NCBI GenBank assembly: GCA_942491885.1
Contig: CALOCQ010000002.1
Coordinates: 1,178,001 to 1,242,000, forward strand
Source of the DNA: CALBPI01 sp942491885
GTDB taxonomy: Bacteria > Pseudomonadota > Gammaproteobacteria > Steroidobacterales > Woeseiaceae
Length of the DNA: 64,000 bases
Direction: 5' to 3'
Under the pieces are notes generated by a model that saw nothing but the letters and a program-made list of their open reading frames with translations, was not told the DNA's origin and did no database searches. Within the stretch, counting starts at the first letter, position 1, and each line of letters begins with the position of its first letter. Position numbers and translations under genes: made by a program. Below, in pieces: positions 18,817 through 27,612 of the stretch.

Positions 18817-19919
18817 TCGGTGCCGCGATCGAGGTCAATGTAGGCGATACGATCACCGGCGAAGGTGCCCAGCCAAAGCACCGTATCGACCTGCAGGGCC
18901 GTGGTCACATTGCTGAATTGTTCGTGTGCCGGGGAATCCACTAGCACGCGCGTGCGCAGCGTACCCGGGTCGGCGGCAAGCGCGGTAAAAGGCCGCGCAC
19001 ATCGTGTTAATGATTCGAGGCTGAATTCGGATGTCATGGGCACGTCGCCGCACACCAGGTCGGCGATGTTCAGCCCGGCGGTAAGCAGTTCGCCATTGCT
19101 ACCCCAATGCAGGTTGTCGGGGATAAAGGCCAGCGTTTCACTGCTGCGCAGCAATCGTGCCGGGTTGGTATTCGAAAAGGCCATTATCTTCACCAGCCCG
19201 GATGAAGCGATGTAGAACTCGTTACCATCTGCGGACACCTCGATGCCATTGGCATACGGCATTTCGGTACCTTCAACCTGGACGAATCCGACATCTCCGG
19301 GCGACCAGCGATACACCGCGCCGGTAGGCTCACCGGCGAACGCGGCGCTGATTGGAATATCCGTGTATAGCGGAATGGTCGCGAGCAGCGATCCGTCGGC
19401 CAGTGATGCGACGCTGTTGGCCGCCATCTCGTCGGGCAATAAGACGCATCCAATCCAGGTAACGACAGGGGCGTCGCCACTCGCATCGATATCGAAGACC
19501 TCGATGGCTTCACGCTCGCCATGGCCGACGACAAAAAGTCTTGCCGCGGCGTCGCCAGTGCGACGGATGTTCAGGCCGTGCGCGACGAATCCGGTCGGAT
19601 CGGGCGACCCCGGACAGGCGCCGAAGTTCTGCATATCCTGTCTCGCGCGCGGCGCGTCGCCCGGATAGAGGTTCGCCCATGTTTTTTGTTCGGCATCAAT
19701 AAAGAACAAAGACGCACCGCCACTGAAACCGCTCGCGATGATCCAGTCGGTATCCGGAATCAGGACAAGATCTTCGGCGCTTGCGGGACCACACAGGTAA
19801 TCGAAGTCACCAAAGCCCTCGCATCCGTCCGCAGCCATCGCCGGCGTGGAGCCGAAGGCCAGGAGGGCTGCGCATAACGCAGCGAAGTGGGCAAACAATC
19901 GGCGTGGCTTAGTCGTCAT
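18813..19919 (-). CDS. exported SMP-30/paraoxonase-like beta-propeller protein
   Basis: A 368-residue protein with a signal peptide ending near TPAMAADG. The body has repeated propeller-like strands and the motifs HGLNI, ANGIEVS and PDNLHW, which in paraoxonase/SMP-30 lactonases hold the calcium-binding Asn and Asp residues. A secreted or periplasmic lactonase/arylesterase activity is therefore plausible, but the family is loose and the call is by motif only. Four Cys residues in the N-terminal third (CEGF, YLCG, GACPG, GCVLL) could form disulfides. It is convergent with the SDR gene. Confidence 0.6.
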   Translation of the reverse strand: MTTKPRRLFAHFAALCAALLAFGSTPAMAADGCEGFGDFDYLCGPASAEDLVLIPDTDWIIASGFSGGASLFFIDAEQKTWANLYPGDAPRARQDMQNFGACPGSPDPTGFVAHGLNIRRTGDAAARLFVVGHGEREAIEVFDIDASGDAPVVTWIGCVLLPDEMAANSVASLADGSLLATIPLYTDIPISAAFAGEPTGAVYRWSPGDVGFVQVEGTEMPYANGIEVSADGNEFYIASSGLVKIMAFSNTNPARLLRSSETLAFIPDNLHWGSNGELLTAGLNIADLVCGDVPMTSEFSLESLTRCARPFTALAADPGTLRTRVLVDSPAHEQFSNVTTALQVDTVLWLGTFAGDRIAYIDLDRGTD

Positions 19920-19931
19920 TCTCGTTCTCCG

Positions 19932-21545
19932 TCAAGCGGGCGGCAGTGGCGAAATCTCGGCGGCCGACACATGCGCGGCGTAGCCCGCCCCTGCCTCAGT
20001 ATAGATGTTGAATACGGTCGCGGCGCCTGCCTCACGCAAGGTATCAACTTCATCGGGAAAGCGGGCCGTCGCTGCGACTTGACCCGTAAAGGATGCGGCG
20101 CGAAGTTGCTCAAGGACCGCGAGGCTGGTGCTGAGCCGGGGCAAGGCCAGCAGCACAAGATCGAGCGTGTGTGTCGACTGGGCCCGATCCCAGAAATCCG
20201 AATCACTCGGATCCCCCAACAGCACGTTACGTTGCGTTTTGCGCTGGCTGCGTACAGTCACCGGGTCGATATCCATACCGACTACGATCGGACCATGCAT
20301 CTCGACCATCTTGTCGTAGGTGCCCGTACCGATGCCGCCCATACCGACAACAGCAATCTTCGCGCCTTCGATATCAATAGGCCGATCATCGGTCAGTCGT
20401 TCACTGCGCTGGAGCCGCCGCCAACGTTTTCGATGCCGGCTGTAGAGGTTGTTGGCAGCCGCATTGAGGCCGGCCGATATCGCAAATGACAGTGACAATG
20501 CGATAGCGATGACGATAAGCCATTCCGCCCCGATCCAGCCATTGGCGACGCCGATGGCCGCGACAATCAGGCCAAACTCGCTAAAGTTGGTAAGGTTTAA
20601 CGAGGCGAGCAAGGCGGTTCGCGCCCGCAAACGGAATTGTGTCAACAGGCCAAAGAACAGTGCCGATTTAAGGAACACGAATGGTGTAATAGCTGCGCCG
20701 AGCACTATCGTCTCAAGCGTGAGCTGACCCGACATACCAATCGACAGGAAGAACCCCAGCAGGAAAAGGTCCTTGAAGCCGAGCATCGTCTTGGACAGCT
20801 CTTCCGCCCTAACGTGGTCTGCGATCACGACACCGAGCACCAGCGCGCCCAGATCGCCTTTCAGACCTACGAGCTCAAAGACTTCGGCGCCGCCCAATGC
20901 AAGCAGGAATCCGTACAGAATCTGTAGTTCGCCATGACCGACGTAGTTCAACAGTTTATGTAGCAGCGGACGTAGCGGGATCAGCGCAAGTACGCCGAGT
21001 GCCCACAACGAGGGCAATTTGCCGGTGGAGATCGCCAGAAACCCGACCGCGGCAAGATCCTGCATGATCAGGATGCCGATCGCGATGCGCCCATGCAGCG
21101 ACGTCAGCTCGCCTTTTTCCTCAAGCACCTTGACCACGAACACAGTGCTGGAAAAGCTCAGAGCGAACGCAATCAGCAGCGCGCGTGGCAGGTCGAGACC
21201 GGCCATGAATGGCGTACCGAGCAGGGCGAGCGCATAGATCAGAAAACCGAACGCAACAACGACGATCGACATGTGCATTGCCGTCACGGCCCACACCTGC
21301 GGTCTCGCCAGTGTTCGCAGGTTTAGCTTCAGGCCTACGGTAAATAGCAACAGGGTGATGCCGAGATCAGACAGCTTCTCCAGCATCTGACCGCTGGCGA
21401 AACCCTGTGCATTGAGCAGGAACCCGGCGGCAAGAAAGCCGACCAGCGGGGGCAGGCCTATCGAGCGCGATAACAGGCCCAACGCAAATGCCAGAGATAT
21501 CCAGGCGACATCGCCAAGCGCAATCGCCATCCATTCAAAATCCAT
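19932..21545 (-). CDS. CPA2 cation:proton antiporter with RCK domain (Kef-type)
   Basis: A 537-residue inner-membrane protein. Residues 1-375 hold about 12 helices with the CPA2 hallmarks FTVGLKLNL and SFSSTVFVVKVLEEKGE and a QDLAAV segment; a TrkA-N/RCK nucleotide-binding domain follows, with AVVGMGGIGTGTYDKM. Kef-type systems exchange K+ or Na+ for H+ and are gated by NAD(H) or glutathione conjugates. No C-terminal TrkA-C domain is evident and no KefF/KefG partner gene is adjacent. The universal stress protein gene lies 59 bases upstream on the same strand, so a shared stress-response transcript is likely. Confidence 0.9.
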   Translation of the reverse strand: MDFEWMAIALGDVAWISLAFALGLLSRSIGLPPLVGFLAAGFLLNAQGFASGQMLEKLSDLGITLLLFTVGLKLNLRTLARPQVWAVTAMHMSIVVVAFGFLIYALALLGTPFMAGLDLPRALLIAFALSFSSTVFVVKVLEEKGELTSLHGRIAIGILIMQDLAAVGFLAISTGKLPSLWALGVLALIPLRPLLHKLLNYVGHGELQILYGFLLALGGAEVFELVGLKGDLGALVLGVVIADHVRAEELSKTMLGFKDLFLLGFFLSIGMSGQLTLETIVLGAAITPFVFLKSALFFGLLTQFRLRARTALLASLNLTNFSEFGLIVAAIGVANGWIGAEWLIVIAIALSLSFAISAGLNAAANNLYSRHRKRWRRLQRSERLTDDRPIDIEGAKIAVVGMGGIGTGTYDKMVEMHGPIVVGMDIDPVTVRSQRKTQRNVLLGDPSDSDFWDRAQSTHTLDLVLLALPRLSTSLAVLEQLRAASFTGQVAATARFPDEVDTLREAGAATVFNIYTEAGAGYAAHVSAAEISPLPPA

Positions 21546-21604
21546 GGGCTTAAGTATGGCCCATCAGCGCGGGGATGTCGGCGCAATGACGCTTGGCGCG
21601 GCGG

Positions 21605-22567
21605 CTATTTCTCCAACGTGACCGGACTGACAAAGCCCTCTGGCTTGACGGTCAGGACCGAGCAATGCACCTGGCGCAGAATGTTTTCGGCGGTATTGCC
21701 TACGAGAAACCCGGGGATGCCCGATCGGGCAACGGTTCCCATCACAATGAGTTCCGCATCCAGTGACTCAACAAGAGCCGGCACCAGCTTGCTGGCGCTG
21801 CCATGAGTCAGATGAATCTTGGGCTTCAGATACTCTACCGCCTCTTTGCCCTGCGACGCACAATGCCGGGCGACCAGGCTCTCGAGCCACTCTTTGCGTG
21901 CAGACTCGTCGTCACGAAACAACGCGTCGACCTCGCCACTGGACAGCCCGCTACGAGCCGAGCGCATGAAGCCTTCATGCTCCAGCCGCCAGGTGTGGAC
22001 GATGTGCAACTCTGCAAAATTCGACAGCGCCAGTGATGTCGCCATCTGCAGTATCTGACCATTCAGGTCGTCGACCTCAGGGTCGTCGGAATCATAGTCG
22101 AGTGCGGCCACGATCTTGCGATAGCCTTGATCCTGAGCCGCATTGATTACCCAGACCGGGCAAGGGCACTTGCGCAACAACTTCATGTCCGTGCCGCTGA
22201 AGAACTCGGCAAGACCGTCCATCGTTTCCGCACTCTTGATAACGAGGTCGCGTTCGTGACGCAGCACCTCGCGAATGATCTCCAGAAACGCCTTGCCCAC
22301 GAGCACCTTCAGATCGATCATCGACCTGTCCGCAGAGGTCTGCGCGATCAAAGCCTCAAGTTCTTCCTCGCGCTGTTCGACCATCGCAGCAAGCAATTTT
22401 CGCGTTGTGGTCTTGGTCGACTCCTTTTCCCTGTCAGACGCATCAACGTTGCCGACGACCGTAAGCCTCGCCTGATTGGTACCGGCGAGCGCGACAGCCT
22501 GGGCAAGCGCCGTAGCATCATCCTTGCCCGTCGCTGCGATAAACAGAATATTGGTGAAACGTTTCAT
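21605..22567 (-). CDS. tandem-domain universal stress protein (UspE-like)
   Basis: A 320-residue cytoplasmic protein with two UspA folds. The first domain (about 1-145) is degenerate; the second (about 150-310) keeps the nucleotide-binding loop GTVARSGIPGFLVGNTAE. Such proteins help survival under oxidative, osmotic or starvation stress. The ATG at 22567 is preceded by GGGGATTCTCAA, with a moderate ribosome site. The gene reads towards the Kef-type antiporter with a 59-base gap, and the pairing of a Usp protein with a cation antiporter is frequent. Confidence 0.9.
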   Translation of the reverse strand: MKRFTNILFIAATGKDDATALAQAVALAGTNQARLTVVGNVDASDREKESTKTTTRKLLAAMVEQREEELEALIAQTSADRSMIDLKVLVGKAFLEIIREVLRHERDLVIKSAETMDGLAEFFSGTDMKLLRKCPCPVWVINAAQDQGYRKIVAALDYDSDDPEVDDLNGQILQMATSLALSNFAELHIVHTWRLEHEGFMRSARSGLSSGEVDALFRDDESARKEWLESLVARHCASQGKEAVEYLKPKIHLTHGSASKLVPALVESLDAELIVMGTVARSGIPGFLVGNTAENILRQVHCSVLTVKPEGFVSPVTLEK

Positions 22568-22801
22568 TTGAGAATCCCCATCTTGATCGAGTATTCCAAA
22601 CGCATGGAACAGACGTCTATACGGAATACCCGAAGCCGGGTATCCAAGGCGATTCTGTAGTCTGGCTTAAGATCACCCGCCAGAGAAAGCGCGATTGTAA
22701 GATAGCTTGCTATTGGCTATATCCAAGAATGTCTCAACTCTGCTTCAATAGGACCTAAGAACAGTGGACCTTTTCACTTACATTTATCCTGGCTATCAGA
22801 T

Positions 22802-23650
22802 ATGAAAGTCATCTTGGCATCGTCCTTATTCCTGCTGATAGTTCTGTTGCTTGGCCTCAGTGTCTGGCGCTGGCTGGATCACAAGGCCGATGCGGCAGAA
22901 CGGTCTCGTTTGATCGCACGTCAGCCTGCTGCGCCAAAGCTTTTCGATCCTGCAATGGTTGATCAACTTCCTGAAGCTGCGCGTCGATATTTCACGTTTA
23001 GTATTGCTCCGGGTACGCCGCTTTATACGGTCGCGGAACTGTCAATGGTCGGCCAGTTCAGTCTCGGCTCGAAACAATCCCCTGACTACATGAAGATGAC
23101 CGCACAGCAGACTCTGGCTGCACCCTACGGGTTCGTCTGGAAAATGCATGCGTCGCGTCGCGGTTTTCGTATTTCCGGGTCGGATAGCGGGAGATGGACC
23201 CGATTCTGGATATTCGGCGTGGTTCCTGTCGCCCGGATGGGTGGTGACACCGACCACGCAAGGTCGGCATTCGGTCGCTATGTTGCAGAGGCCGTTTTTT
23301 GGACACCCGCCGCATTGCTGCCCGGGCCGGGGGTAGAGTGGCAGGCAGTCGATGCCGACACGGCACGGGTCGTCATTACGCGCGGAGACCTGCGACAGGA
23401 AGTTGAACTGGTCATCGACGATGACGGCCGAGCCACTATTGTTCGGTTTCCCCGATGGACCAATGCCGGTTCCGGAAAAACATTTCGCTATCAGACCTTT
23501 GGCGGCTACCTGTCTGAATACCGTACGTTTTCAGGCTTCACAGTGCCGACCCATGTAGAGGCGGGCAACCGTTTTGAAAGCGACCAGTACTTCCCGTTTT
23601 TTGTGGCTGACATAACTGACATTGACATTCCCCGACCAGTTCAGAAATAG
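22802..23650 (+). CDS. membrane-anchored protein of unknown function (DUF6544-like)
   Basis: A 282-residue protein with an N-terminal membrane helix (residues 5-24) and a soluble region. QLPEAARRYFTFSIAPGTPL and the later beta-rich segments (MTAQQTLAAPYGFVWKMHAS and YQTFGGYLSEYRTF) resemble the DUF6544/DUF6920 group of hypothetical proteins; this is recollection of a family pattern, not a search. No catalytic motif is seen. It stands alone between the Usp gene (divergent) and a convergent serine hydrolase. Confidence 0.6.
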   Translation: MKVILASSLFLLIVLLLGLSVWRWLDHKADAAERSRLIARQPAAPKLFDPAMVDQLPEAARRYFTFSIAPGTPLYTVAELSMVGQFSLGSKQSPDYMKMTAQQTLAAPYGFVWKMHASRRGFRISGSDSGRWTRFWIFGVVPVARMGGDTDHARSAFGRYVAEAVFWTPAALLPGPGVEWQAVDADTARVVITRGDLRQEVELVIDDDGRATIVRFPRWTNAGSGKTFRYQTFGGYLSEYRTFSGFTVPTHVEAGNRFESDQYFPFFVADITDIDIPRPVQK

Positions 23651-23748
23651 GCGTTGCCGTTGATCCTCATTCTTATGACATTACTGCTGCACATTGTGGC
23701 GCGTGGCGAGATGTGTTTGGTTAGCGGTGATCTGGCTACGGCTCTCTC

Positions 23749-24954
23749 TTAGTCTGAAGCAAGCGCTTTGATTACCAGCTCGGCGAGCGCCAATTCAAGC
23801 TCCTGCACAATTGAACTCGAGCTGTCGACGATACCGATGTCGGTGTTGATCTGGAATGCGATGCACACATCGTGATCAGCGTAGTAGCGCAGGCTCGAGC
23901 TGTAGCCGGGAATCCAGCCTGCATGACCGTACACCGGACCGAAGGCTCCTCCGCGATGAATAGCAACACCCAAGCCGTATTGAACGTCTGAGTTTGTTGA
24001 ATCAATCGATACTGCTGAGAGCAGATCACCCAGATAGGCGCCGGACATTGCCTTTCCAGCGAACAACGCGCTCCCCCATTTGGCCAGGTCGGAGGAGGTG
24101 CTTACCAGCCCGCCACCCGTCCACTCGACACCCGGATTCCAAACCATCATCCCCGGGCTGCTGGTCGTTTCTGGCGGAAAGCCAAACAGGTTTTCTTCGT
24201 CCATGTATCCAGTAGCGAGGCCTTGCAAATCAGGCCGGTTTGATGGACTTGTATCAACCAGTTCCAAAGACGCAATAAACCGCGCCTCTACAACATCGTA
24301 ATAGTCCTGAGCGGTCGCCTTTTCGATGATCAGCCCCAGCAGGATAAAGCCAGTGTCTGAATATGACCAACCGCGTCCGGCCTCGAAGAGCGGAGGCTGA
24401 TCAAGAACAAACGCGATGAGCGCCGCGGGTGGAAAAGGATTTTCATTGCCACGCCAGCGTTTCGATGCCGCCGCGTGAAATGCAGCACTGTGCACATGGT
24501 CGGGTAAGCCGGAGCTATGGTTCAGCAAATGTCGGATAGTCATCGAGTCATGGTTAGGCAAACGGGTAAACCATTCCCGATCGGCCAGCCAGGTTGAAAC
24601 CGGGTCATCGAGACCAAGCAGCTCGTCATGAGCAAGAGCTATCACCGTAGCGGCGACAAACGTCTTGCCGATACTCGCCGCCAGCATGCGAGACTTTGGC
24701 GTCATTGGTGAGCCGGTTCGGCGGTCTGAAAAGCCTGTCGCGGCGGCCCCGATGAACCCGTTTGGCAAAACGTAGGCGGCTGTTATGCCCGGAAGCTTAT
24801 TGTTCTTTTGAAACCTCTCCAGTGTTGCCTGAAACTGTCGCGTAAGGTCGGACGTCCCGGCCAGCGCAGGCGGTGCAGAAAAACACAGCGTCATCACACC
24901 CACGAGAAGTGGAGTCAAGACGGAGCGAACGGCTATCGCAGACAAACGCGTCAC
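23749..24954 (-). CDS. serine hydrolase, class C beta-lactamase/DD-peptidase fold
   Basis: A 401-residue protein with a signal peptide ending near PPALAGT. The catalytic SxxK is SIGK near residue 94, the second motif is YSD (in GWSYSDTGF) in place of YxN, and the third is HAG (in YGHAGWIPG), all in the correct order. Substrates in this broad group include peptidoglycan peptides, esters and beta-lactams. The start is GTG at 24954 and overlaps the stop of the upstream CPBP protease gene by four bases (GTGA), so translation is coupled. Confidence 0.88.
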   Translation of the reverse strand: MTRLSAIAVRSVLTPLLVGVMTLCFSAPPALAGTSDLTRQFQATLERFQKNNKLPGITAAYVLPNGFIGAAATGFSDRRTGSPMTPKSRMLAASIGKTFVAATVIALAHDELLGLDDPVSTWLADREWFTRLPNHDSMTIRHLLNHSSGLPDHVHSAAFHAAASKRWRGNENPFPPAALIAFVLDQPPLFEAGRGWSYSDTGFILLGLIIEKATAQDYYDVVEARFIASLELVDTSPSNRPDLQGLATGYMDEENLFGFPPETTSSPGMMVWNPGVEWTGGGLVSTSSDLAKWGSALFAGKAMSGAYLGDLLSAVSIDSTNSDVQYGLGVAIHRGGAFGPVYGHAGWIPGYSSSLRYYADHDVCIAFQINTDIGIVDSSSSIVQELELALAELVIKALASD

Positions 24955-25793
24955 CCACTACTGCCATGAACATCAGGTATAACCATGGTCACCGCATTTT
25001 CTCGGGAGAACATAGATTCCCGATTCAGCCACACGATAGCGATCGCAACCAAAACAAAGAAATAGGTATCGTAGGGCTGTGCATCCGGCCAAAGCGGATT
25101 GATGAGTTGAAAATGAAAAATCGCGGGTAGCAGAATGCTGCCTCGGGAAGCATTAAACAACGGCGTGATGATCACCGCTAAACTAATATTGCCGACAAGG
25201 AAAGGCGTGAAGCTCCAGCCACTCTGTAACGTGCCGCTCAGATAAAACGCCGGAATATGCCATACCCCCCACGTTACCCCGATCAGCAAACCGGCCCAGA
25301 CAGGCGCCATGTAACGTTGCAGAATCGGTTGTGCAACGCCGCGCCAGCCAAACTCTTCGATCGGCCCAAGAAACAGCATAAACGCCATCGCGCCCAATGC
25401 TGCGTTGACACTGTCGAAGGCGAGCGGATCCGAGAACAGATTACCTTTTACCAAAGAACCGGCAGCGAATGTCAGCGGCACACCAATCAGAAGGAATGCT
25501 GCCCAGCCGATCGAACACCGCCAAAGCAAAAAACGCGACAGAAATGCCTTTAGTCCACTTAACCCGCCGCTGTTGAGCACAACGATAAAACCGGCAATCG
25601 CCGGCCCCCACGTAGCGAGATAGAACGCCGGATGGCGCCCGGTTATTTGACCAAACCAGGCGCCAGCCTCTTCCGGGCGAAAAATATACAGACCAACAAT
25701 TGACCAGGTGATGCCGAAAGTTACCAGAACAAAGGTCAGCAGGCCGCTGGATGTAACACGCCACCGGTTGCGAATAGCAAGCGCCTCGGTCAT
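24951..25793 (-). CDS. CPBP-family intramembrane glutamic endopeptidase
   Basis: A 280-residue polytopic membrane protein of the Rce1/CPBP family. The catalytic motif EEFGWRG (EExxxR) lies near residue 137, and the second motif with conserved His is GVWHIPAF near 170; a further HFQLIN lies in the C-terminal helices. These proteases cut within or near the membrane and some act in bacteriocin immunity or protein maturation. The ATG at 25793 has AGGAG seven bases upstream, preferred over the longer frame to 25808. It forms a two-gene operon with the serine hydrolase. Confidence 0.85.
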   Translation of the reverse strand: MTEALAIRNRWRVTSSGLLTFVLVTFGITWSIVGLYIFRPEEAGAWFGQITGRHPAFYLATWGPAIAGFIVVLNSGGLSGLKAFLSRFLLWRCSIGWAAFLLIGVPLTFAAGSLVKGNLFSDPLAFDSVNAALGAMAFMLFLGPIEEFGWRGVAQPILQRYMAPVWAGLLIGVTWGVWHIPAFYLSGTLQSGWSFTPFLVGNISLAVIITPLFNASRGSILLPAIFHFQLINPLWPDAQPYDTYFFVLVAIAIVWLNRESMFSRENAVTMVIPDVHGSSG

Positions 25794-25867
25794 AGAGCGG
25801 CTCCTCAATCGCGATTCCCCACCGTTAAGGCGTTACAGCAATTTGCGCCTGATACGCTACCCGGCAG

Positions 25868-26356
25868 TCACGCAGGTTCCGCAGCCTTTTGGCCTGGCAC
25901 ATACGTCTGGTAGATAAACACGGTGGCATCAATGTCGGCGAGTTGATTCATTATCAGCGGTCGAACATCATTCCAATCAAGCCCACCGACACCGGTTGCC
26001 AGTCGCGGCAGCGCGACCGATGAGAGATTCTCTGCAGCGATGAGCTTCTTGAGTTCCCGCAATGCCTTGTTAACACCAGTGACGCTCGCCTTGCCGGGTT
26101 TGCTGCCGTGATCGTAACCGCCTTCCTGCGTAATCAGGTTGACGATGCGCGCGCCCTTTGTGCCGCTCCAGATCCACGCGCTGCCAATCTTCGGGTGCTG
26201 ATGGTGACACCAATGATGGAAGTCCTTGTGCATGGCCGGGTAGTCTTTGTGCAGCGATGCGGCCAACCCCTGGTCCATCGGATCATTGGCAGCGATGCCA
26301 TGGGCGATTGCCTCGGCGCCGGTTAGTAGAATGTCCCCTTCGACTTCGTAGATCAC
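25868..26356 (-). CDS. macrodomain protein (ADP-ribose-binding)
   Basis: A 162-residue single-domain protein. IYEVEGDILLTGAEAIAHG is the first ADP-ribose-binding strand and loop of macrodomains, and LPRLATGVGGLDW is the second phosphate-binding loop. Macrodomains bind or hydrolyse ADP-ribose derivatives such as O-acetyl-ADP-ribose or ADP-ribosylated targets. The start is GTG at 26356, with AGGGG eight bases upstream; the open frame runs to 26443 but the conserved fold starts exactly at this GTG. No toxin partner is adjacent. Confidence 0.85.
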   Translation of the reverse strand: MIYEVEGDILLTGAEAIAHGIAANDPMDQGLAASLHKDYPAMHKDFHHWCHHQHPKIGSAWIWSGTKGARIVNLITQEGGYDHGSKPGKASVTGVNKALRELKKLIAAENLSSVALPRLATGVGGLDWNDVRPLIMNQLADIDATVFIYQTYVPGQKAAEPA

Positions 26357-26547
26357 TGGGCTTACCCCTTTTATTGATAGTTGATCTACACATTGGGCCG
26401 CACGGCGGCGGGTTGCGCCATACGGATTTCCCCTTATGTTCACGTCGGTGGCTTCAACAGCGTCGTAACCAAGCCCGCCTGCCAGTCAAAACTCGGAACG
26501 CGGCAACGAAACTTCTATGACAATGCGGCGAAGACGACGCACGGATG

Positions 26548-27399
26548 CTATCCGCTCAGACCCTTACGAATGGCGTCAATGGCCTCGGTATGCGCGTCTA
26601 GTGAGACATCCGTATCGTCGTGATCCGCGATGCCCAGATTCATTAGCAAAGGAAAGTTCTTCGCAATCAGCGGTTCAGATGAAGCCCTGTGGTTATAAAT
26701 CAGCTTCGACACACACAAGACTTCTGAAAGCGTGGCGGCTTCTTGCGGCGGGAGATCCGTCTCCAGCTGTGACTCCAGCGCGAATGCGAGTTCCTCAGCC
26801 ATACCCCAGGTCTCGGCAATCGCCTTGCCAATTGTCGGATGCCAGTCGTGGAGAATACGCTCCAACTCAGCAGCCGGCAGGTCAGCCTGCTCCTGGGACT
26901 TCATCAGGATATAAAGCCGGCCGATAACACTAAGCAGGCCGGTGAGGAGGGCTTCGTCGGGACTCACTTTGGTGTAGTTCTTCGCAACGACATAGCAGCT
27001 CGCAGCGAGCTCTACGCTCTCCTGCCAGATCGCTTTCAACGCATCGCGGTATTCGCCAGATCGCCCTTCGTTTTGTTCAACCTGGCGTAGAGCAAAAAGA
27101 ACAACAGAGCTTTGAACCATCTTGTTGCCCATTCTGATGATGGCCTGGCGAACGTCGGTTATTTCCATGCTTGAGCGCATCGCCGCGGAATTGGCCAGTT
27201 GCAAAACACGTGCTGCGAGGGCTGGATCCGAACTTGTCAGGCGAACAACTTCGTTGATATCGACCTCGTCAGCACTGAATGCCTGCTGAATCCGTATTAC
27301 TGAATCCGGAAACATTGGCAGTTCCATATTGCCCGCATTCAGATCGTCGGCCAGTTGTTGTACGAAGCTCGCTGCGGTTTGTAGTTCTTGTGCGGACAC
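26548..27399 (-). CDS. HDOD-domain protein
   Basis: A protein of about 283 residues with an HDOD domain: LPMFPDSVIRIQQAFS, SDPALAARVLQLANSA and GLLSVIGRLYILM follow the family pattern. HDOD domains resemble inactive HD phosphohydrolases and act in signalling, often linked to c-di-GMP or motility. The start is uncertain: GTG at 27399 has GGGG nine bases upstream, and a TTG at 27471 directly follows an in-frame stop and has no ribosome site. No receiver or GGDEF domain is fused. Confidence 0.8.
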   Translation of the reverse strand: MSAQELQTAASFVQQLADDLNAGNMELPMFPDSVIRIQQAFSADEVDINEVVRLTSSDPALAARVLQLANSAAMRSSMEITDVRQAIIRMGNKMVQSSVVLFALRQVEQNEGRSGEYRDALKAIWQESVELAASCYVVAKNYTKVSPDEALLTGLLSVIGRLYILMKSQEQADLPAAELERILHDWHPTIGKAIAETWGMAEELAFALESQLETDLPPQEAATLSEVLCVSKLIYNHRASSEPLIAKNFPLLMNLGIADHDDTDVSLDAHTEAIDAIRKGLSG

Positions 27400-27612
27400 T
27401 GATGACGACCCCTGCTGATTCCCAGTTTCGGGTAGCGGCAGAGTCCGGTGGAACTTTAACCGGCGCGACAATGTTCAATAGCGGCCGATTACTTGTTGTG
27501 ATCCCCGCTATTTCTAATCACCGCTGCAAGCAGAGCTTAACCGGCCCTTGCGAATCTCCGGGGGTTCTGCACGATCCTGACAAGCAAGCGCCTGACACTC
27601 AAGCCAAGCGCG

